Below the pieces are notes generated by a model. The model made no database searches and had not been told where the DNA came from. It saw only the letters and a program-made list of their open reading frames with translations. A stretch of 64,000 bases of DNA, from assembly GCF_003633755.1 (NCBI RefSeq), contig NZ_RBIL01000002.1, positions 2,170,001-2,234,000 on the forward strand, in the 5' to 3' direction. This document shows positions 15,734 to 24,372 of this stretch, piece by piece. This DNA comes from Solirubrobacter pauli. Lineage in GTDB: Bacteria; Actinomycetota; Thermoleophilia; Solirubrobacterales; Solirubrobacteraceae. Position 1 is the stretch's first letter. Each line of letters opens with the position of its first letter. The translations under genes were made by a program, and so were the position numbers.

Positions 15734-17567
15734 TCAGCACCTTGCCGGCCGCGTCGTAGGCGCGGAAGGCCACGACGGCCGGCTTGGCGGTCGCGGTCAC
15801 GGCGGTCTCGAAGCCGCCGGTGTTGGCGGAGCCGAGCGGCGTGAGCGCGTTGGGGTTCGCGCCCCCCAGGAGCTCCCAGCGGGCGACCTCGGTCGCGCCG
15901 TTCCAGCTCACGCGCGCCGTGACCTTGCCACCGGCGGCGGTCGCGACGACCTTCGGCGGCGTCGCCGGCGTGCCGACCCACGGGTAGCGGAACGCGCGGT
16001 AGTTGTCGTTGCCCCGGGCGATCCGGCCGTCGAAGACGACGTTGCCCTGCGGGTCGAACTCGGTGAACCACCGCTGCGAGCCCCAGCCGACGAACAGGTT
16101 GCCGTTCGGCAGCGTCTCGACGTTGCCCTGGCTGGCCGACAGGAGGCCGAGCGGGTGCTTGAAGGCGCGCGTCAGGGTCGCCGTCTTGGCCTGCTCGTCC
16201 AGGCGGACGTTGATCACGCGCGAGCTCTTGCGCGTCGGCGGCGCCGCCGAGTTGTCGTAGATGTTGATCGTGCCGTCGGCCTGCTGGCGGGCGCTGTGCT
16301 GCCAGTCGAAGCGGACGCCCTTGCCGAGCTTGAAGTCGGACTTCTTGCCGCCCAGACGCCACAGGATCTTGCCGGTTCGACGGTCGATCTTGTACACGCC
16401 GGACGTGTTGCGCGCGGAGATCAGGAAGTTGCCGTCGGGCGTGACCTCGGCCGAGTTGACGTGGAAGTACTCCCACTCGAAGCCGCGCCCCGTCGGCGGC
16501 TGGACGTTCGACTCGTTGGGCGAGACGTTCCCGAAGGAGTGCCACTCGAACAGGACGGCGCCCGTGCGCAGGTCGATCTCCTGGACGATGTTGTCGACGA
16601 TGCGCGCGTCGCGGGGGCCGCCCCACGGGCGCAGGTCACGCTTGAAGCGCTCGTAGGAGAGGACGATCGCCGTGTTCTGCGGCGTGAGCGTGAACTCGTG
16701 CAGGTCGAACGAGTAGCCGTTGCCGGCGGTGACCGTCGCCACCCGCTTGTAGTTGGTGTCGTACACCTGGCCGACGCCGTCGCCGTCGCCGACGAACAGC
16801 TGGCCCTCCCACCACGTCAGCACCGGCTTGCCGCCGAGCTGCTGGACGCGGAAGTCCGCCGGGATCTTGCCGGGCGTGGCCTTGAACCAGACCGTCTGCC
16901 CCTTGTCGTTGATGATCATCGGGCCGTCCTGACCGCGTCCCGCCTTCGGGGCGAGGAACACCAACCCGGGCGCACGGCCCGGCTTGGCCGTGGTGACGGT
17001 CACGGACGGCGGCTCGAGGTCCGGGCGGGTCGCGAACGTCTGCACGTTCCCGCGCCCCACGTTCGGCAGCTCCACCGGGCGCGCCTTGCGCGTCGTGAGG
17101 TCGCCGATGCTGATCTTGAAGTCGCCGTCGGTCGCGCCGACGATGTCGCGGTCGGTCGTGACGGTCACCGTCTCGTTCGGCTCGAACGGCTTGGACGGCA
17201 CGAAGCTGACGCCGTTGCCGTCGGAGTGGGCGAGCAGCTTGCCCGTGTGGGTGCCGCTCTCGGAGCCGCGCACGGTGATCGTGCCCAGCGAGGAGGCGGT
17301 GCCGCCGCGGAACGAGAACGTGGTCTTCTCGCCGGCCGTCAGCGTGCCGGGGACCGGGTACACCGAGAACGCCGGCGTCTGTGCCTGCGCTTGCGACAGG
17401 ACGAGGGTGGTGCCGCCCAACAGGGCAGCGGTCGCGCCGAGCGCGAGGGACAGGTTCCGCACCCTCACGGCAACTCGTGATCGGTTGAGAAGTTGCGCTG
17501 CGGGTATACCGGCCACGATTTTCGCTTCCGCCTCACTCGTCGGTTGGGCCGCGTTGATCGTGGCCAT
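15696..17567 (-). CDS. exported arylsulfotransferase (ASST)-family protein
   Basis: 623 residues. The ATG at 17567 has GAGGAG seven bases upstream. The first 35 residues are hydrophilic; a signal-like segment (VRVRNLSLALGATAALLGG to SQAQAQ, about 35-63) follows, so the real start could be an internal GTG near residue 33-35. After an N-terminal sandwich domain, residues about 185-520 form the ASST-type propeller. It holds DLHEFTLTPQNTAIVLSYE, VDNIVQEIDLRTGAVLFEW and DWQHSARQQADGTINIYDN, with catalytic-type His residues in LHEF and FHVNS. The C-terminal 100 residues are a beta-sandwich. Sulfotransfer is inferred from family. Its 5' end overlaps the 5' end of the divergent TerC gene. Confidence 0.82.
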   Translation of the reverse strand: MATINAAQPTSEAEAKIVAGIPAAQLLNRSRVAVRVRNLSLALGATAALLGGTTLVLSQAQAQTPAFSVYPVPGTLTAGEKTTFSFRGGTASSLGTITVRGSESGTHTGKLLAHSDGNGVSFVPSKPFEPNETVTVTTDRDIVGATDGDFKISIGDLTTRKARPVELPNVGRGNVQTFATRPDLEPPSVTVTTAKPGRAPGLVFLAPKAGRGQDGPMIINDKGQTVWFKATPGKIPADFRVQQLGGKPVLTWWEGQLFVGDGDGVGQVYDTNYKRVATVTAGNGYSFDLHEFTLTPQNTAIVLSYERFKRDLRPWGGPRDARIVDNIVQEIDLRTGAVLFEWHSFGNVSPNESNVQPPTGRGFEWEYFHVNSAEVTPDGNFLISARNTSGVYKIDRRTGKILWRLGGKKSDFKLGKGVRFDWQHSARQQADGTINIYDNSAAPPTRKSSRVINVRLDEQAKTATLTRAFKHPLGLLSASQGNVETLPNGNLFVGWGSQRWFTEFDPQGNVVFDGRIARGNDNYRAFRYPWVGTPATPPKVVATAAGGKVTARVSWNGATEVARWELLGGANPNALTPLGSANTGGFETAVTATAKPAVVAFRAYDAAGKVLTTTTPLKPASGS

Positions 17568-18456
17568 CGTCTGTCTCCTCGCGTTCGATCTGTTCTTCGC
17601 GCACCGCGGAGAGAGCGAAGTATCCCTACGGAGGGCCGCGGGGTGGTCCGCTTGGTGGATGGTCGTCGGCGTCGCGTTCGCGCTGGTCGTGCTGGCGCTG
17701 ATCGGCAGCGCGGAGGCCGGCAGCTATCTCGCCGGGTTCCTGATGGAGAAGGCGCTGTCGCTGGACAACGTGTTCGTGATCGCCGTGCTGCTCGGCACGT
17801 TCGCGGTTCCTCAGGCGCTGAAGGCCGACGTGCTGACGTTCGGCATCGCGGTCGCGCTGATGCTGCGCACCGTCTTCATCTTCGCCGGCGTCACGCTGCT
17901 CGAGCTCTTCCACCCCGCCCTGTACGTGATGGGCGCGCTGCTCGTGTACACCGGCGTCCGGCTCTTCCGGTCGAGCGACACCGGCGAGGACTTCGCCGAC
18001 GGGCGCGCGATGCGCACGCTCCGGCGGGTGCTGCCGGTCGGCGAGGACTACAAGGACCGGCGGATCATCCACCGCGAGGACGGCCGCCGGGTCGCCACGC
18101 CGCTGCTGGCCGCCCTGCTCGCGGTCGCGCTCGCCGACGTCATCTTCGCCATCGACTCGATCCCGGCCGTGCTGTCGATCACCACCGACACGTTCCTGAT
18201 CTTCGCCGCCAACGCGTTCGCGCTGCTCGGCCTGCGGGCGCTCTACTTCCTGCTCGACGGCATGGCGCAGCGGTTCGAGTACCTGCACTACGGCCTGGGC
18301 GCGCTGCTCGTCTTCGTGGGCGTGAAGATGCTGCTCGAGGACGTGGTCGGACACCTGCCGGTGTGGGTGTCGCTCGGCGTGATCGTGGCGACGCTCGGCG
18401 CGTCCGTCGGGGCTTCGCTGGTGCTCTCGGGCCGCAAGTCGGCCCGCGCGGCCTAG
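17485..18456 (+). CDS. TerC-family integral membrane protein
   Basis: About 323 residues with seven or more membrane segments. The TerC signature is present: FLMEKALSLDNVFVIAVLLG, and DVIFAIDSIPAVLSITTDTFLIFAANAFALLGLRAL in two parts with the conserved acidic residues. Family members are linked to tellurite resistance and to manganese or calcium export (Alx/MeeF type). The start is uncertain: the first membrane helix (LVGWAALIVAIVCLLAF) must be included, the only usual start codon before it is the TTG at 17485, and no ribosome binding site is seen there. An internal GTG at 17560 would cut the helix. Either way the 5' end overlaps the divergent ASST gene. Confidence 0.88.
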   Translation: MRSCAAGIPATIFASASLVGWAALIVAIVCLLAFDLFFAHRGESEVSLRRAAGWSAWWMVVGVAFALVVLALIGSAEAGSYLAGFLMEKALSLDNVFVIAVLLGTFAVPQALKADVLTFGIAVALMLRTVFIFAGVTLLELFHPALYVMGALLVYTGVRLFRSSDTGEDFADGRAMRTLRRVLPVGEDYKDRRIIHREDGRRVATPLLAALLAVALADVIFAIDSIPAVLSITTDTFLIFAANAFALLGLRALYFLLDGMAQRFEYLHYGLGALLVFVGVKMLLEDVVGHLPVWVSLGVIVATLGASVGASLVLSGRKSARAA

Positions 18457-19082
18457 CTCCCGGCCCTGAGCGCTGCGAGCTGGCCGAAGGCCGAGCGGTC
18501 GAAGCGCCCGGTCGGCTCCTGTTCGTCGGCCTCGAGCTCGGCGTTGCGCCGCTGGAGCCCGCGCGTGGCCTCGACGACGATCACGATCGCGAAGATCGCC
18601 GCGACGATGCCCAGCACCAGGCCGAGCAGCCCGACGTACCAGTCGTGGCCGAGCCACCAGAAGCTGAACGACACCCAGCCCCACGCCTGGAACGACACCC
18701 ACCACACGGCCGGCAGCGCCTCGTTGCCGAGCCGCGCGGCACGCCACACGTCGTGCACCATCTGCAGCGGCCGGTAGAGGTTCAGGACCGGCACGAACCA
18801 GGACGTCACGGCCCAGCTGTGGTCGAAGCGGTCGCTCCCCTGGTCGACCGACGACGCGTTCCAGTACGCGCGCTTGAGCCAGCTGATGAAGAAGCCGCCG
18901 ACCAACAGGTTGACCACGATCGCGACGAACGACAGCACCCACAGCCACACGGGGAGCTCGAGGTACGGGGCGCCCACCGCCAGCACGACGGTGACCAGCG
19001 AGCACGCGAGGAACACGCCGAGCGCGACGGTGACCTCGAGCATGCGGGAGCGGAGCGGTAGGAAGGCGCGTCTCATGCGCAC
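18453..19082 (-). CDS. DUF4328-like membrane protein
   Basis: 209 residues with four predicted membrane segments (VTVALGVFLACSLVTVVLAV, VWLWVLSFVAIVVNLLVGGFF, WVSFQAWGWVSFSFWWLGH and VGLLGLVLGIVAAIFAIVIVV). The blocks WLKRAYWNAS, WAVTSWFVPVLNLYRPLQMV and EVW-like DVWRAA between helices 2 and 3 match the DUF4328 family, whose function is unknown. The C-terminal tail is charged and cytoplasmic. Its 3' end overlaps the TerC stop by four bases. An ATG two codons downstream is an alternative start. Confidence 0.75.
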   Translation of the reverse strand: MRMRRAFLPLRSRMLEVTVALGVFLACSLVTVVLAVGAPYLELPVWLWVLSFVAIVVNLLVGGFFISWLKRAYWNASSVDQGSDRFDHSWAVTSWFVPVLNLYRPLQMVHDVWRAARLGNEALPAVWWVSFQAWGWVSFSFWWLGHDWYVGLLGLVLGIVAAIFAIVIVVEATRGLQRRNAELEADEQEPTGRFDRSAFGQLAALRAGS

Positions 19083-19109
19083 GCCTTGGTACCCCGCGTT
19101 CAGGAGTGC

Positions 19110-19685
19110 CTAACCGGAGGTGCGGGCCTCGCCCGCGCGCAGCAGCCGGTCCCGCAGCGCCTGCGCCTCTTCCGGGCTCGGATCCCACTGCGCGACGTCC
19201 GGCAGCGCCTCCGGCGAGTCCAGCCCGAAGAGCTTCAGGAACAGCGGCGTCGTGCGGTACAGCACCGCGCCGAACTGGGAGCGCCCCGCCTCCTCGATCA
19301 GGCCGCGGTCGGCCAGGGCGGTGGTGGCGCTCTCGCTGGCGACGCCGCGGATGCGCGCGACCTCCGGCCGGCTGACCGGCTGCAGGTAGGCCACGATCGC
19401 CAGCGTCTCGGCCTGGGCGGGCGTGAGCGCCGGGGTGCGGGGCCGGGACAGCAGCCGCCGCGCGGACTCCTCGGCGTCCGGGTGGGACGCGAGCACGACG
19501 CCGCCGCCGATCCGCTTGAGCACGAGGCCGCGGCCGTCCAGCGCGCCTTCGAGCGTCACGAGCGCGTTGGTGACGGCCTCCTCGGACGTCTGCAGCGCGT
19601 CCGCGAGCTCCTCGGTGGAGACCGGGTCGGGCGCGAGGAACAGAAGGGCCTCGATCCGCGCGGCCAGGGTGAGCGGGGCGCTCAC
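19110..19685 (-). CDS. scpB: segregation and condensation protein B
   Basis: 191 residues from the GTG at 19685, which overlaps the scpA stop (GTGA). The frame extends further upstream, but that part is Arg-rich shadow of scpA. Tandem winged helices are visible: LAARIEALLFLAPDPVSTEELADAL, then TPAQAETLAIVAYLQPVSRPEVARIRG and RGLIEEAGR...YRTTPLFLKLFGL. ScpB dimers bind ScpA and the Smc ATPase to form the bacterial condensin that organises the chromosome. Confidence 0.95.
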   Translation of the reverse strand: MSAPLTLAARIEALLFLAPDPVSTEELADALQTSEEAVTNALVTLEGALDGRGLVLKRIGGGVVLASHPDAEESARRLLSRPRTPALTPAQAETLAIVAYLQPVSRPEVARIRGVASESATTALADRGLIEEAGRSQFGAVLYRTTPLFLKLFGLDSPEALPDVAQWDPSPEEAQALRDRLLRAGEARTSG

Positions 19686-20431
19686 GCGGCCTCGGCCTCC
19701 GCGGCCGCCGGGACGGGGCTGCCGACGTGGACGGTGATCTCGCCGAACGGCTCGTCCTGCTCCCACGACGCCTCGCCGCGCTTGTAGAGCTCGAGCAGCG
19801 CGAACACCGTGACGCAGATGGTCACGCGGTCGGCGTCCTTGACGGCCTCCTCGAACGAGAACGAGCTGGCGCGCTTGAGCAGGCCGCGCAGGTGCTGGAG
19901 GCGCTCGCCGACCGTCACGCGCGGCATCGCCATGTGCGAGAGGTCGATCGGCTTGGGCATGCGCAGCAGCGACCCGATCGCCGCGCCGAGCACGGACGGC
20001 TCGTAGGCGCCGGCGGTGACCTCCCCCGGGCCGAGCTTGTGCGGCGCGCTGCGGTACAGGAAGCCGCGCTCGTGCTCCTGGAGCTTGGCGAGGTGCGCGC
20101 CGGCCGCGCGGAAGCGGGCGTACTGGAGCATCCGCTCGATGAGCTCCTCGGCGGCCTCGGCGGGCGCCAGCTCGTCCAGCTCCTCGACCTCCTCGCCGGG
20201 CAGCATCAGCCGCGACTTGAGCTCCAGCAGCGCCGCGATCAGCACCAGGAACTCGGTCGCGGACTCGAGGTCCAGCTGCGCGGTCGCCTCCAGGTGGTCC
20301 AGGTAGGTGACGACGATCTCCGCCAGGTCGACCTCGAGCAGGTCCAGCTCCTCCCGCAGGATCAGCGAGAGGAGCAGGTCGAACGGACCGGCGAAGACGT
20401 CGAGGTCCAGCTCGAGCTCGGCGAGTCTCAC
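19682..20431 (-). CDS. scpA: segregation and condensation protein A
   Basis: 249 residues from a GTG start. The N-terminal kleisin block FAGPFDLLLSLILREELDLLEVDLAEIV (read in two parts) and LIAALLELKSRLMLP are diagnostic. A C-terminal winged-helix segment (TICVTVFALLELYKRGEASWEQ) binds Smc. It bridges the Smc heads together with ScpB. It lies ten bases downstream of trpS and upstream of scpB, so trpS-scpA-scpB is probably one transcript. Confidence 0.95.
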   Translation of the reverse strand: MRLAELELDLDVFAGPFDLLLSLILREELDLLEVDLAEIVVTYLDHLEATAQLDLESATEFLVLIAALLELKSRLMLPGEEVEELDELAPAEAAEELIERMLQYARFRAAGAHLAKLQEHERGFLYRSAPHKLGPGEVTAGAYEPSVLGAAIGSLLRMPKPIDLSHMAMPRVTVGERLQHLRGLLKRASSFSFEEAVKDADRVTICVTVFALLELYKRGEASWEQDEPFGEITVHVGSPVPAAAEAEAA

Positions 20432-20441
20432 ATGGGAAAGG

Positions 20442-21440
20442 CTAGGCGGGCGTGCGGACGGGTCCGACGCCCATCGCCTCGCGGACGTCCGCGAGCACGG
20501 GTGCGGCGATCGCGCGCGCCTTCTCCGCGCCGACCTGGAGGAACCGCTCGATCTCGGTCGTGTCGTCCTTGATCTCGTTGAACCGCTCGCGCGTCGGGGT
20601 GAGCCACGCGGCCACCTCCTCGCCGACGGCGGTCTTGAAGTCGCCGTAGCCCGAGCCCTCGAAGGCCTTCTCGATCTCGCCCGGCGTGGTGTCGCGCACC
20701 ACGGCCAGGATCTCGATCAGGTTCGAGATGCCCGGCTTGTCGTCGGCCACGATGATCTCGCGGCCGCTGTCGGCCGTGGCGCCACGGAACTTCTTGACGA
20801 TCGACGCGGGGTCCTCGTCGACGTAGACGCGGCCCTTGTCCGTCCCGCCCGTGGTCGACATCTTCTTCTCGGGCTCCTTGAGGTCGCGCACGCGGGCGCC
20901 GACCGTGGGGATGTTGCCCTCGGGGACGACGAGCGTCTCGCCGAAACGCTTGTTGAACGCTTCCGCGACGTCGCGCATGAGCTCGATGTGCTCGCGCTGG
21001 TCCTCCCCCACCGGCACCTCGTGCGCACGGTAGGCGAGCACGTCGGCGGCCATCAGCACCGGGTAGAACAGCAGTCCCGCGCTCGCCCGCTCACGCGCGG
21101 CGCCCGCCTTGTCGCGGAACTGGTGCATCCGGTTGAGCTGGCCGACGGAGGTCACGCTCGACAGCAGCCAGCACAGCTCCGAGTGCTCCTGCACGTCGCC
21201 CTGGCGGAACAGCACGCAACGCTCGGGGTCCAGTCCCGCGGCGACCAGCAGCGCCGCGGTCTCGCGCGTGCGCTGACGCAGCTCGGCGGGGTCGTACTGG
21301 ACGGTAGTGCCGTGCAGGTCGACGATGCAGTAGATCGCCGGGTCGGCCTTGTCCTGGCCCTTGACGTAGTTGAGGATCGCCCCGATGTAGTTGCCGAGGT
21401 GCTTGCGCCCGGTGGGCTGGATGCCGGAGAAGATGACCAC
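20442..21440 (-). CDS. trpS: tryptophanyl-tRNA synthetase
   Basis: 332 residues from a GTG at 21440, chosen because the family starts with VIFSGIQPTG. The class I HIGH-type motif is PTGRKHLGNYIGA (HLGN) and the KMSKS-type motif is EKKMSTTGGTDKG. DLHGTTVQYDP and the GEDQREHIELMRDVA block are also typical. It charges tRNA-Trp. The ribosome binding site is weak, and only eight bases separate the gene from the RTX-like paralogue upstream, so it may be read from that transcript. Confidence 0.95.
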   Translation of the reverse strand: MVIFSGIQPTGRKHLGNYIGAILNYVKGQDKADPAIYCIVDLHGTTVQYDPAELRQRTRETAALLVAAGLDPERCVLFRQGDVQEHSELCWLLSSVTSVGQLNRMHQFRDKAGAARERASAGLLFYPVLMAADVLAYRAHEVPVGEDQREHIELMRDVAEAFNKRFGETLVVPEGNIPTVGARVRDLKEPEKKMSTTGGTDKGRVYVDEDPASIVKKFRGATADSGREIIVADDKPGISNLIEILAVVRDTTPGEIEKAFEGSGYGDFKTAVGEEVAAWLTPTRERFNEIKDDTTEIERFLQVGAEKARAIAAPVLADVREAMGVGPVRTPA

Positions 21441-21448
21441 TGTGCGGC

Positions 21449-22384
21449 TTAGCCTAGCTTTGAGGCGAAGATCACCTCGGCGCTGTCGGACCCGGTTCGA
21501 GTCCTGATCGAGGCCCACACCGGCAGCTTCGGGGTGCGCCGTAACGCGCGCCGCCCGGCCGCCGTCGTCTTGAGCTGGACGCGCAGCGGGCCCGCGGGCG
21601 CCTGGACCGTCCGGCGGGCGATGAGCGTCCCGTCGACCGTGCCGCGCGCGGTGCGCCGCCGGAGCGTGACGGTCGTGCGGGCGGGGGCTTCGAGGCGTCC
21701 TTCGCGGAAGCGACGATCGACGCGGCGCAGCGAGGTGAGCCCGGTGACCGGTCGGGCGCAGCCGTCTCCGTTGCGGTCCTGCGGCTCGCCGATCGTGCGG
21801 TCGGCGCCGGGGCCGCAGATGAAGTCGACCGGGACGCCGCCGGGACCGGTGAGCGCGAGGGCGAGCAGGTCGTCGCCCTCGCCGCCGTTGAGCGTGACGC
21901 CGGGCGCGCGGCCGGCGAAGGTCAGCGTGTCGTCCCCGACGCCGCCGTCGACCTGGAACGGCCCGGGCGCGGCCGCCTCGTTGTAGACGTCGAGGCGGTC
22001 GTCGCCGGGGCCGCCGGCGATCACGGCGTTCGGGGCGGTCGCCGAGAACAGGTCGTCGCCGGCGCCGAGATCGGCGATCACCGGCCACGGGCCACGGACC
22101 TCGACGTTCTCGTCGCCCGAGCCGCCGATCACCCGCACCGCGGTGATCCCCGCCACCGAGCAGCTGATCTCGACGCCCTCGCAGCCCGGGCCCGGCGTGA
22201 CGCCACCACCGATCACGAACAGCTCGTCCTTGGTGTCGCCTTCCATCAGCAGGAACGTGCCGTGGTCATCCGCGGCGGGATCGGTGCGGTAGACGAGCTC
22301 GGTGCCCTCGATCCCGATCGTCTCGGCGGCGGACGCGGTCGCCGGCACGGCGAGCAGGACCAGCAGGAACGCCAGCAGCCTCAT
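21449..22384 (-). CDS. secreted RTX-like repeat protein, paralogue 4 of 4
   Basis: 311 residues from the ATG at 22384. A signal peptide (MRLLAFLLVLLAVPATASA) precedes IEGTELVYRTDP, the opening shared by all four paralogues. Glycine-aspartate repeats of degenerate RTX type follow (GGPGDDRLDVYN, GGVGDDTLTFAG, GGEGDDLLALA), then a Cys-containing CGPGADR...DGCA block and a C-terminal beta-sandwich ending in PLRVQLKTTAAGRRALR and GSDSAEVIFASKLG. RTX repeats usually bind calcium after export. The cargo-independent architecture suggests a surface or matrix protein, with no known activity. It is the last of the tandem array and overlaps its neighbour's stop by four bases. Confidence 0.78.
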   Translation of the reverse strand: MRLLAFLLVLLAVPATASAAETIGIEGTELVYRTDPAADDHGTFLLMEGDTKDELFVIGGGVTPGPGCEGVEISCSVAGITAVRVIGGSGDENVEVRGPWPVIADLGAGDDLFSATAPNAVIAGGPGDDRLDVYNEAAAPGPFQVDGGVGDDTLTFAGRAPGVTLNGGEGDDLLALALTGPGGVPVDFICGPGADRTIGEPQDRNGDGCARPVTGLTSLRRVDRRFREGRLEAPARTTVTLRRRTARGTVDGTLIARRTVQAPAGPLRVQLKTTAAGRRALRRTPKLPVWASIRTRTGSDSAEVIFASKLG

Positions 22385-23382
22385 CGCAGGCGCGCCCCGA
22401 AGTCGATCTCGCTGCGGTCGCCGCCCGTGCGCGTCTTGACCGTCACGAACAGCTTCAGGTCCGGGTCGCGGCGGATGTACCTGCGCCCGGCCTTCGTCGT
22501 CTTCAACCGGGTTCGGAGCGGGCCGGCGGAGGCGTCGAACGTGCCACGGGCGAGCAGCGGGGCGCGGCGCCCGTTCGGCCCGGGGTTGCGGCGGAACTCG
22601 ACGGCGCCGGATGCGGGCGCCGTGAGCGTCGCGCCGCCGAACGCGCGTGAGACGAACGCCGGTGGCGCCGGGAACGTGACGTGCGCGGCGCAGCCGTCGC
22701 CGGGGCGGTCGACGAGCGCGAGCTGCGTGGCGTCGTCGCCGGCGCCGCACGCGATGTCGAGACCCGGGCCGTCGGTCCCGAGCTGGACGATGAGGTCGTC
22801 CGGCCCGTTCCCGCCTGACAGTGAGATCCCGGCCTTGCGCTGCCCGTCGACGAACAGCAGGTCTCGCCCTTCGCCGCCCTCGACGGCGAGCGGTCCGGTG
22901 AACGCCTTGCCGATCGTCGCCTGCGCGTAGTCCTCTCCCGGGCCCAGGTCGATCCTGCCGGTGCGGGTCACGACGCCCACGCGGTCGCTGCCACCACCGG
23001 CGGCGAGGTCGAGCGCCGGAGCGTCGCCGTCGAAGTCGTCGCTGCCGGGTCCGAGATCGACGATCGCCGGCACCGGGAGCCCGTACATCGCGATCAGGTC
23101 GTCGCTGTCGCCGGCGAGCACGCGGATGGCGCTCAGCCCGTCGGTCGGGCAGCGCACGACCTCGCGCTCGCGGGTGCAGCCCGCGGCGGGCGTGATGCGC
23201 GCATTGCCACCTTCCCGGCCTGCGAAGGTGAGCGCGCCGCCTCCGTGCTCGGCCTCGAACAGGTCCTCCTGCCCGGGCGCGGAGCGGTACACGAGCTCGG
23301 TGCCTTCGCGCCCGACGGTCGCGGCGTGGACGGAGGTCGGCGCTGCCAGCAGCAGCAGCGGCAGCGGGATCAGTCGACGCAT
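22381..23382 (-). CDS. secreted RTX-like repeat protein, paralogue 3 of 4
   Basis: 333 residues with signal peptide MRRLIPLPLLLLAAPTSVHA and the shared opening GREGTELVYRSAP. The Gly-Asp repeats are more worn than in its neighbours (GPGSDDFDGD, GGGSDRVGVV, GGEGRDLLFVDG, GGNGPDDLIVQLG). Two pairs of Cys are kept (CTREREVVRCP, and CGAGDD...DGCA). The end again reads PLRTRLKTTKAGRRYIRRD and GGDRSEIDFGARLR. The start directly follows the stop of paralogue 2 (TGAATG-like junction), and it overlaps paralogue 4 by four bases. Confidence 0.76.
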   Translation of the reverse strand: MRRLIPLPLLLLAAPTSVHAATVGREGTELVYRSAPGQEDLFEAEHGGGALTFAGREGGNARITPAAGCTREREVVRCPTDGLSAIRVLAGDSDDLIAMYGLPVPAIVDLGPGSDDFDGDAPALDLAAGGGSDRVGVVTRTGRIDLGPGEDYAQATIGKAFTGPLAVEGGEGRDLLFVDGQRKAGISLSGGNGPDDLIVQLGTDGPGLDIACGAGDDATQLALVDRPGDGCAAHVTFPAPPAFVSRAFGGATLTAPASGAVEFRRNPGPNGRRAPLLARGTFDASAGPLRTRLKTTKAGRRYIRRDPDLKLFVTVKTRTGGDRSEIDFGARLR

Positions 23383-24372
23383 TCAGCCGACCTTAGAGCG
23401 GAACGTGGTCTCGCCGCGGTCGTCGCCGGTGCGGGTCCGGATGCTCACGAACACCGTGAGGTGCGGTGCGCGCCGGAGCAGACGTGTGCCGGCGGCGGTG
23501 CGTTTGAGGCTCACGCGCAGCGGCCCCGGCTGGGCGGTGAAGACGCCGCGCGCGACCGTCGGCCCTTCGTAGCCGGACAGCCCTTTGCGGCGTTTGAGCG
23601 TGACCGAGCCGCTCGCCGGCCCCGTCAGCGCCCCTTCCCGGAACGCGCGGGAGACCGTCTTGGTGGTGATCCCGGCCAGGTGCGCGGCGCAGCCGTCACC
23701 CGGGATGTCACGCGGGTAGGCGACCCAGCGGTCGGCGCCCGCACCGCAATCGAACGTGACCGCCGCCTTGCCGGTCGCGGTGGCGTAGAGCTTGTCGTTG
23801 CCGTCGCCCCCGATCAGGGTCATCCCCGGCCCCCGGCGCTGCAGCGAGATCACGTCGTCGCCCGGGCCACCGTCCAAGGCGTACGGGCCACTCGACCGGT
23901 CCGAGCCCTCGACCTCGAAGCCGTCGTTGCCGTCGCCGCCCGAGATCGCGGCGCTGTCCGCGCTGACGACGCCTTGGTCCTTCCCGGCCCCGCCGAGCAC
24001 CATGACGGCGGTGCCGGAGGCGTCGAAGTGGTCGTCGCCGTCACCGAGGTCGAGCGTGAGCGGCAGCGGCGTGAAGGCTTGGACGTCGTCGTCGCCGTCC
24101 GCGGCGAAGACCGTGAGCCCGGCGACGCCCGCCAGCGGGCACTGGACGCCGAGCCGGGAGTCATTGCAGCCCGCGCCGACGCGCAGCGGCGCGCCGAGCG
24201 GGTTGACCAGCAGCGCGTCGTCGCCGTCGCTGAAGATCAGCTTGTCGGCGACTCCCGGGTCGGCGCGATAGACGAGCTGGGTGCCTTCGAGCGCGATCAC
24301 GCCCGCCTGGGCGGACGCGGGCAGCGCGAGCAGCGCGGCGAGGACGACGATCACGAGACGCATGCGGGTCAT
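23383..24372 (-). CDS. secreted RTX-like repeat protein, paralogue 2 of 4
   Basis: 329 residues. The start at 24372 overlaps the stop of paralogue 1 (ATGA); an ATG at 24363 is also possible. Signal peptide about 1-22 (ALLALPASAQA), opening ALEGTQLVYRADP. Clear repeats: LGDGDDHFDASG, GGAGKDQGVVSA, GGDGNDGFEVEG, GGPGDDVISLQR and GGDGNDKLYATA. The CGAGADRW...PGDGCA block is followed by GITTKTVSRAFREG, which is nearly identical in paralogue 1. C-terminal PLRVSLKRTAAGTRLLRR and GDDRGETTFRSKVG. Calcium binding is inferred. Confidence 0.78.
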   Translation of the reverse strand: MTRMRLVIVVLAALLALPASAQAGVIALEGTQLVYRADPGVADKLIFSDGDDALLVNPLGAPLRVGAGCNDSRLGVQCPLAGVAGLTVFAADGDDDVQAFTPLPLTLDLGDGDDHFDASGTAVMVLGGAGKDQGVVSADSAAISGGDGNDGFEVEGSDRSSGPYALDGGPGDDVISLQRRGPGMTLIGGDGNDKLYATATGKAAVTFDCGAGADRWVAYPRDIPGDGCAAHLAGITTKTVSRAFREGALTGPASGSVTLKRRKGLSGYEGPTVARGVFTAQPGPLRVSLKRTAAGTRLLRRAPHLTVFVSIRTRTGDDRGETTFRSKVG

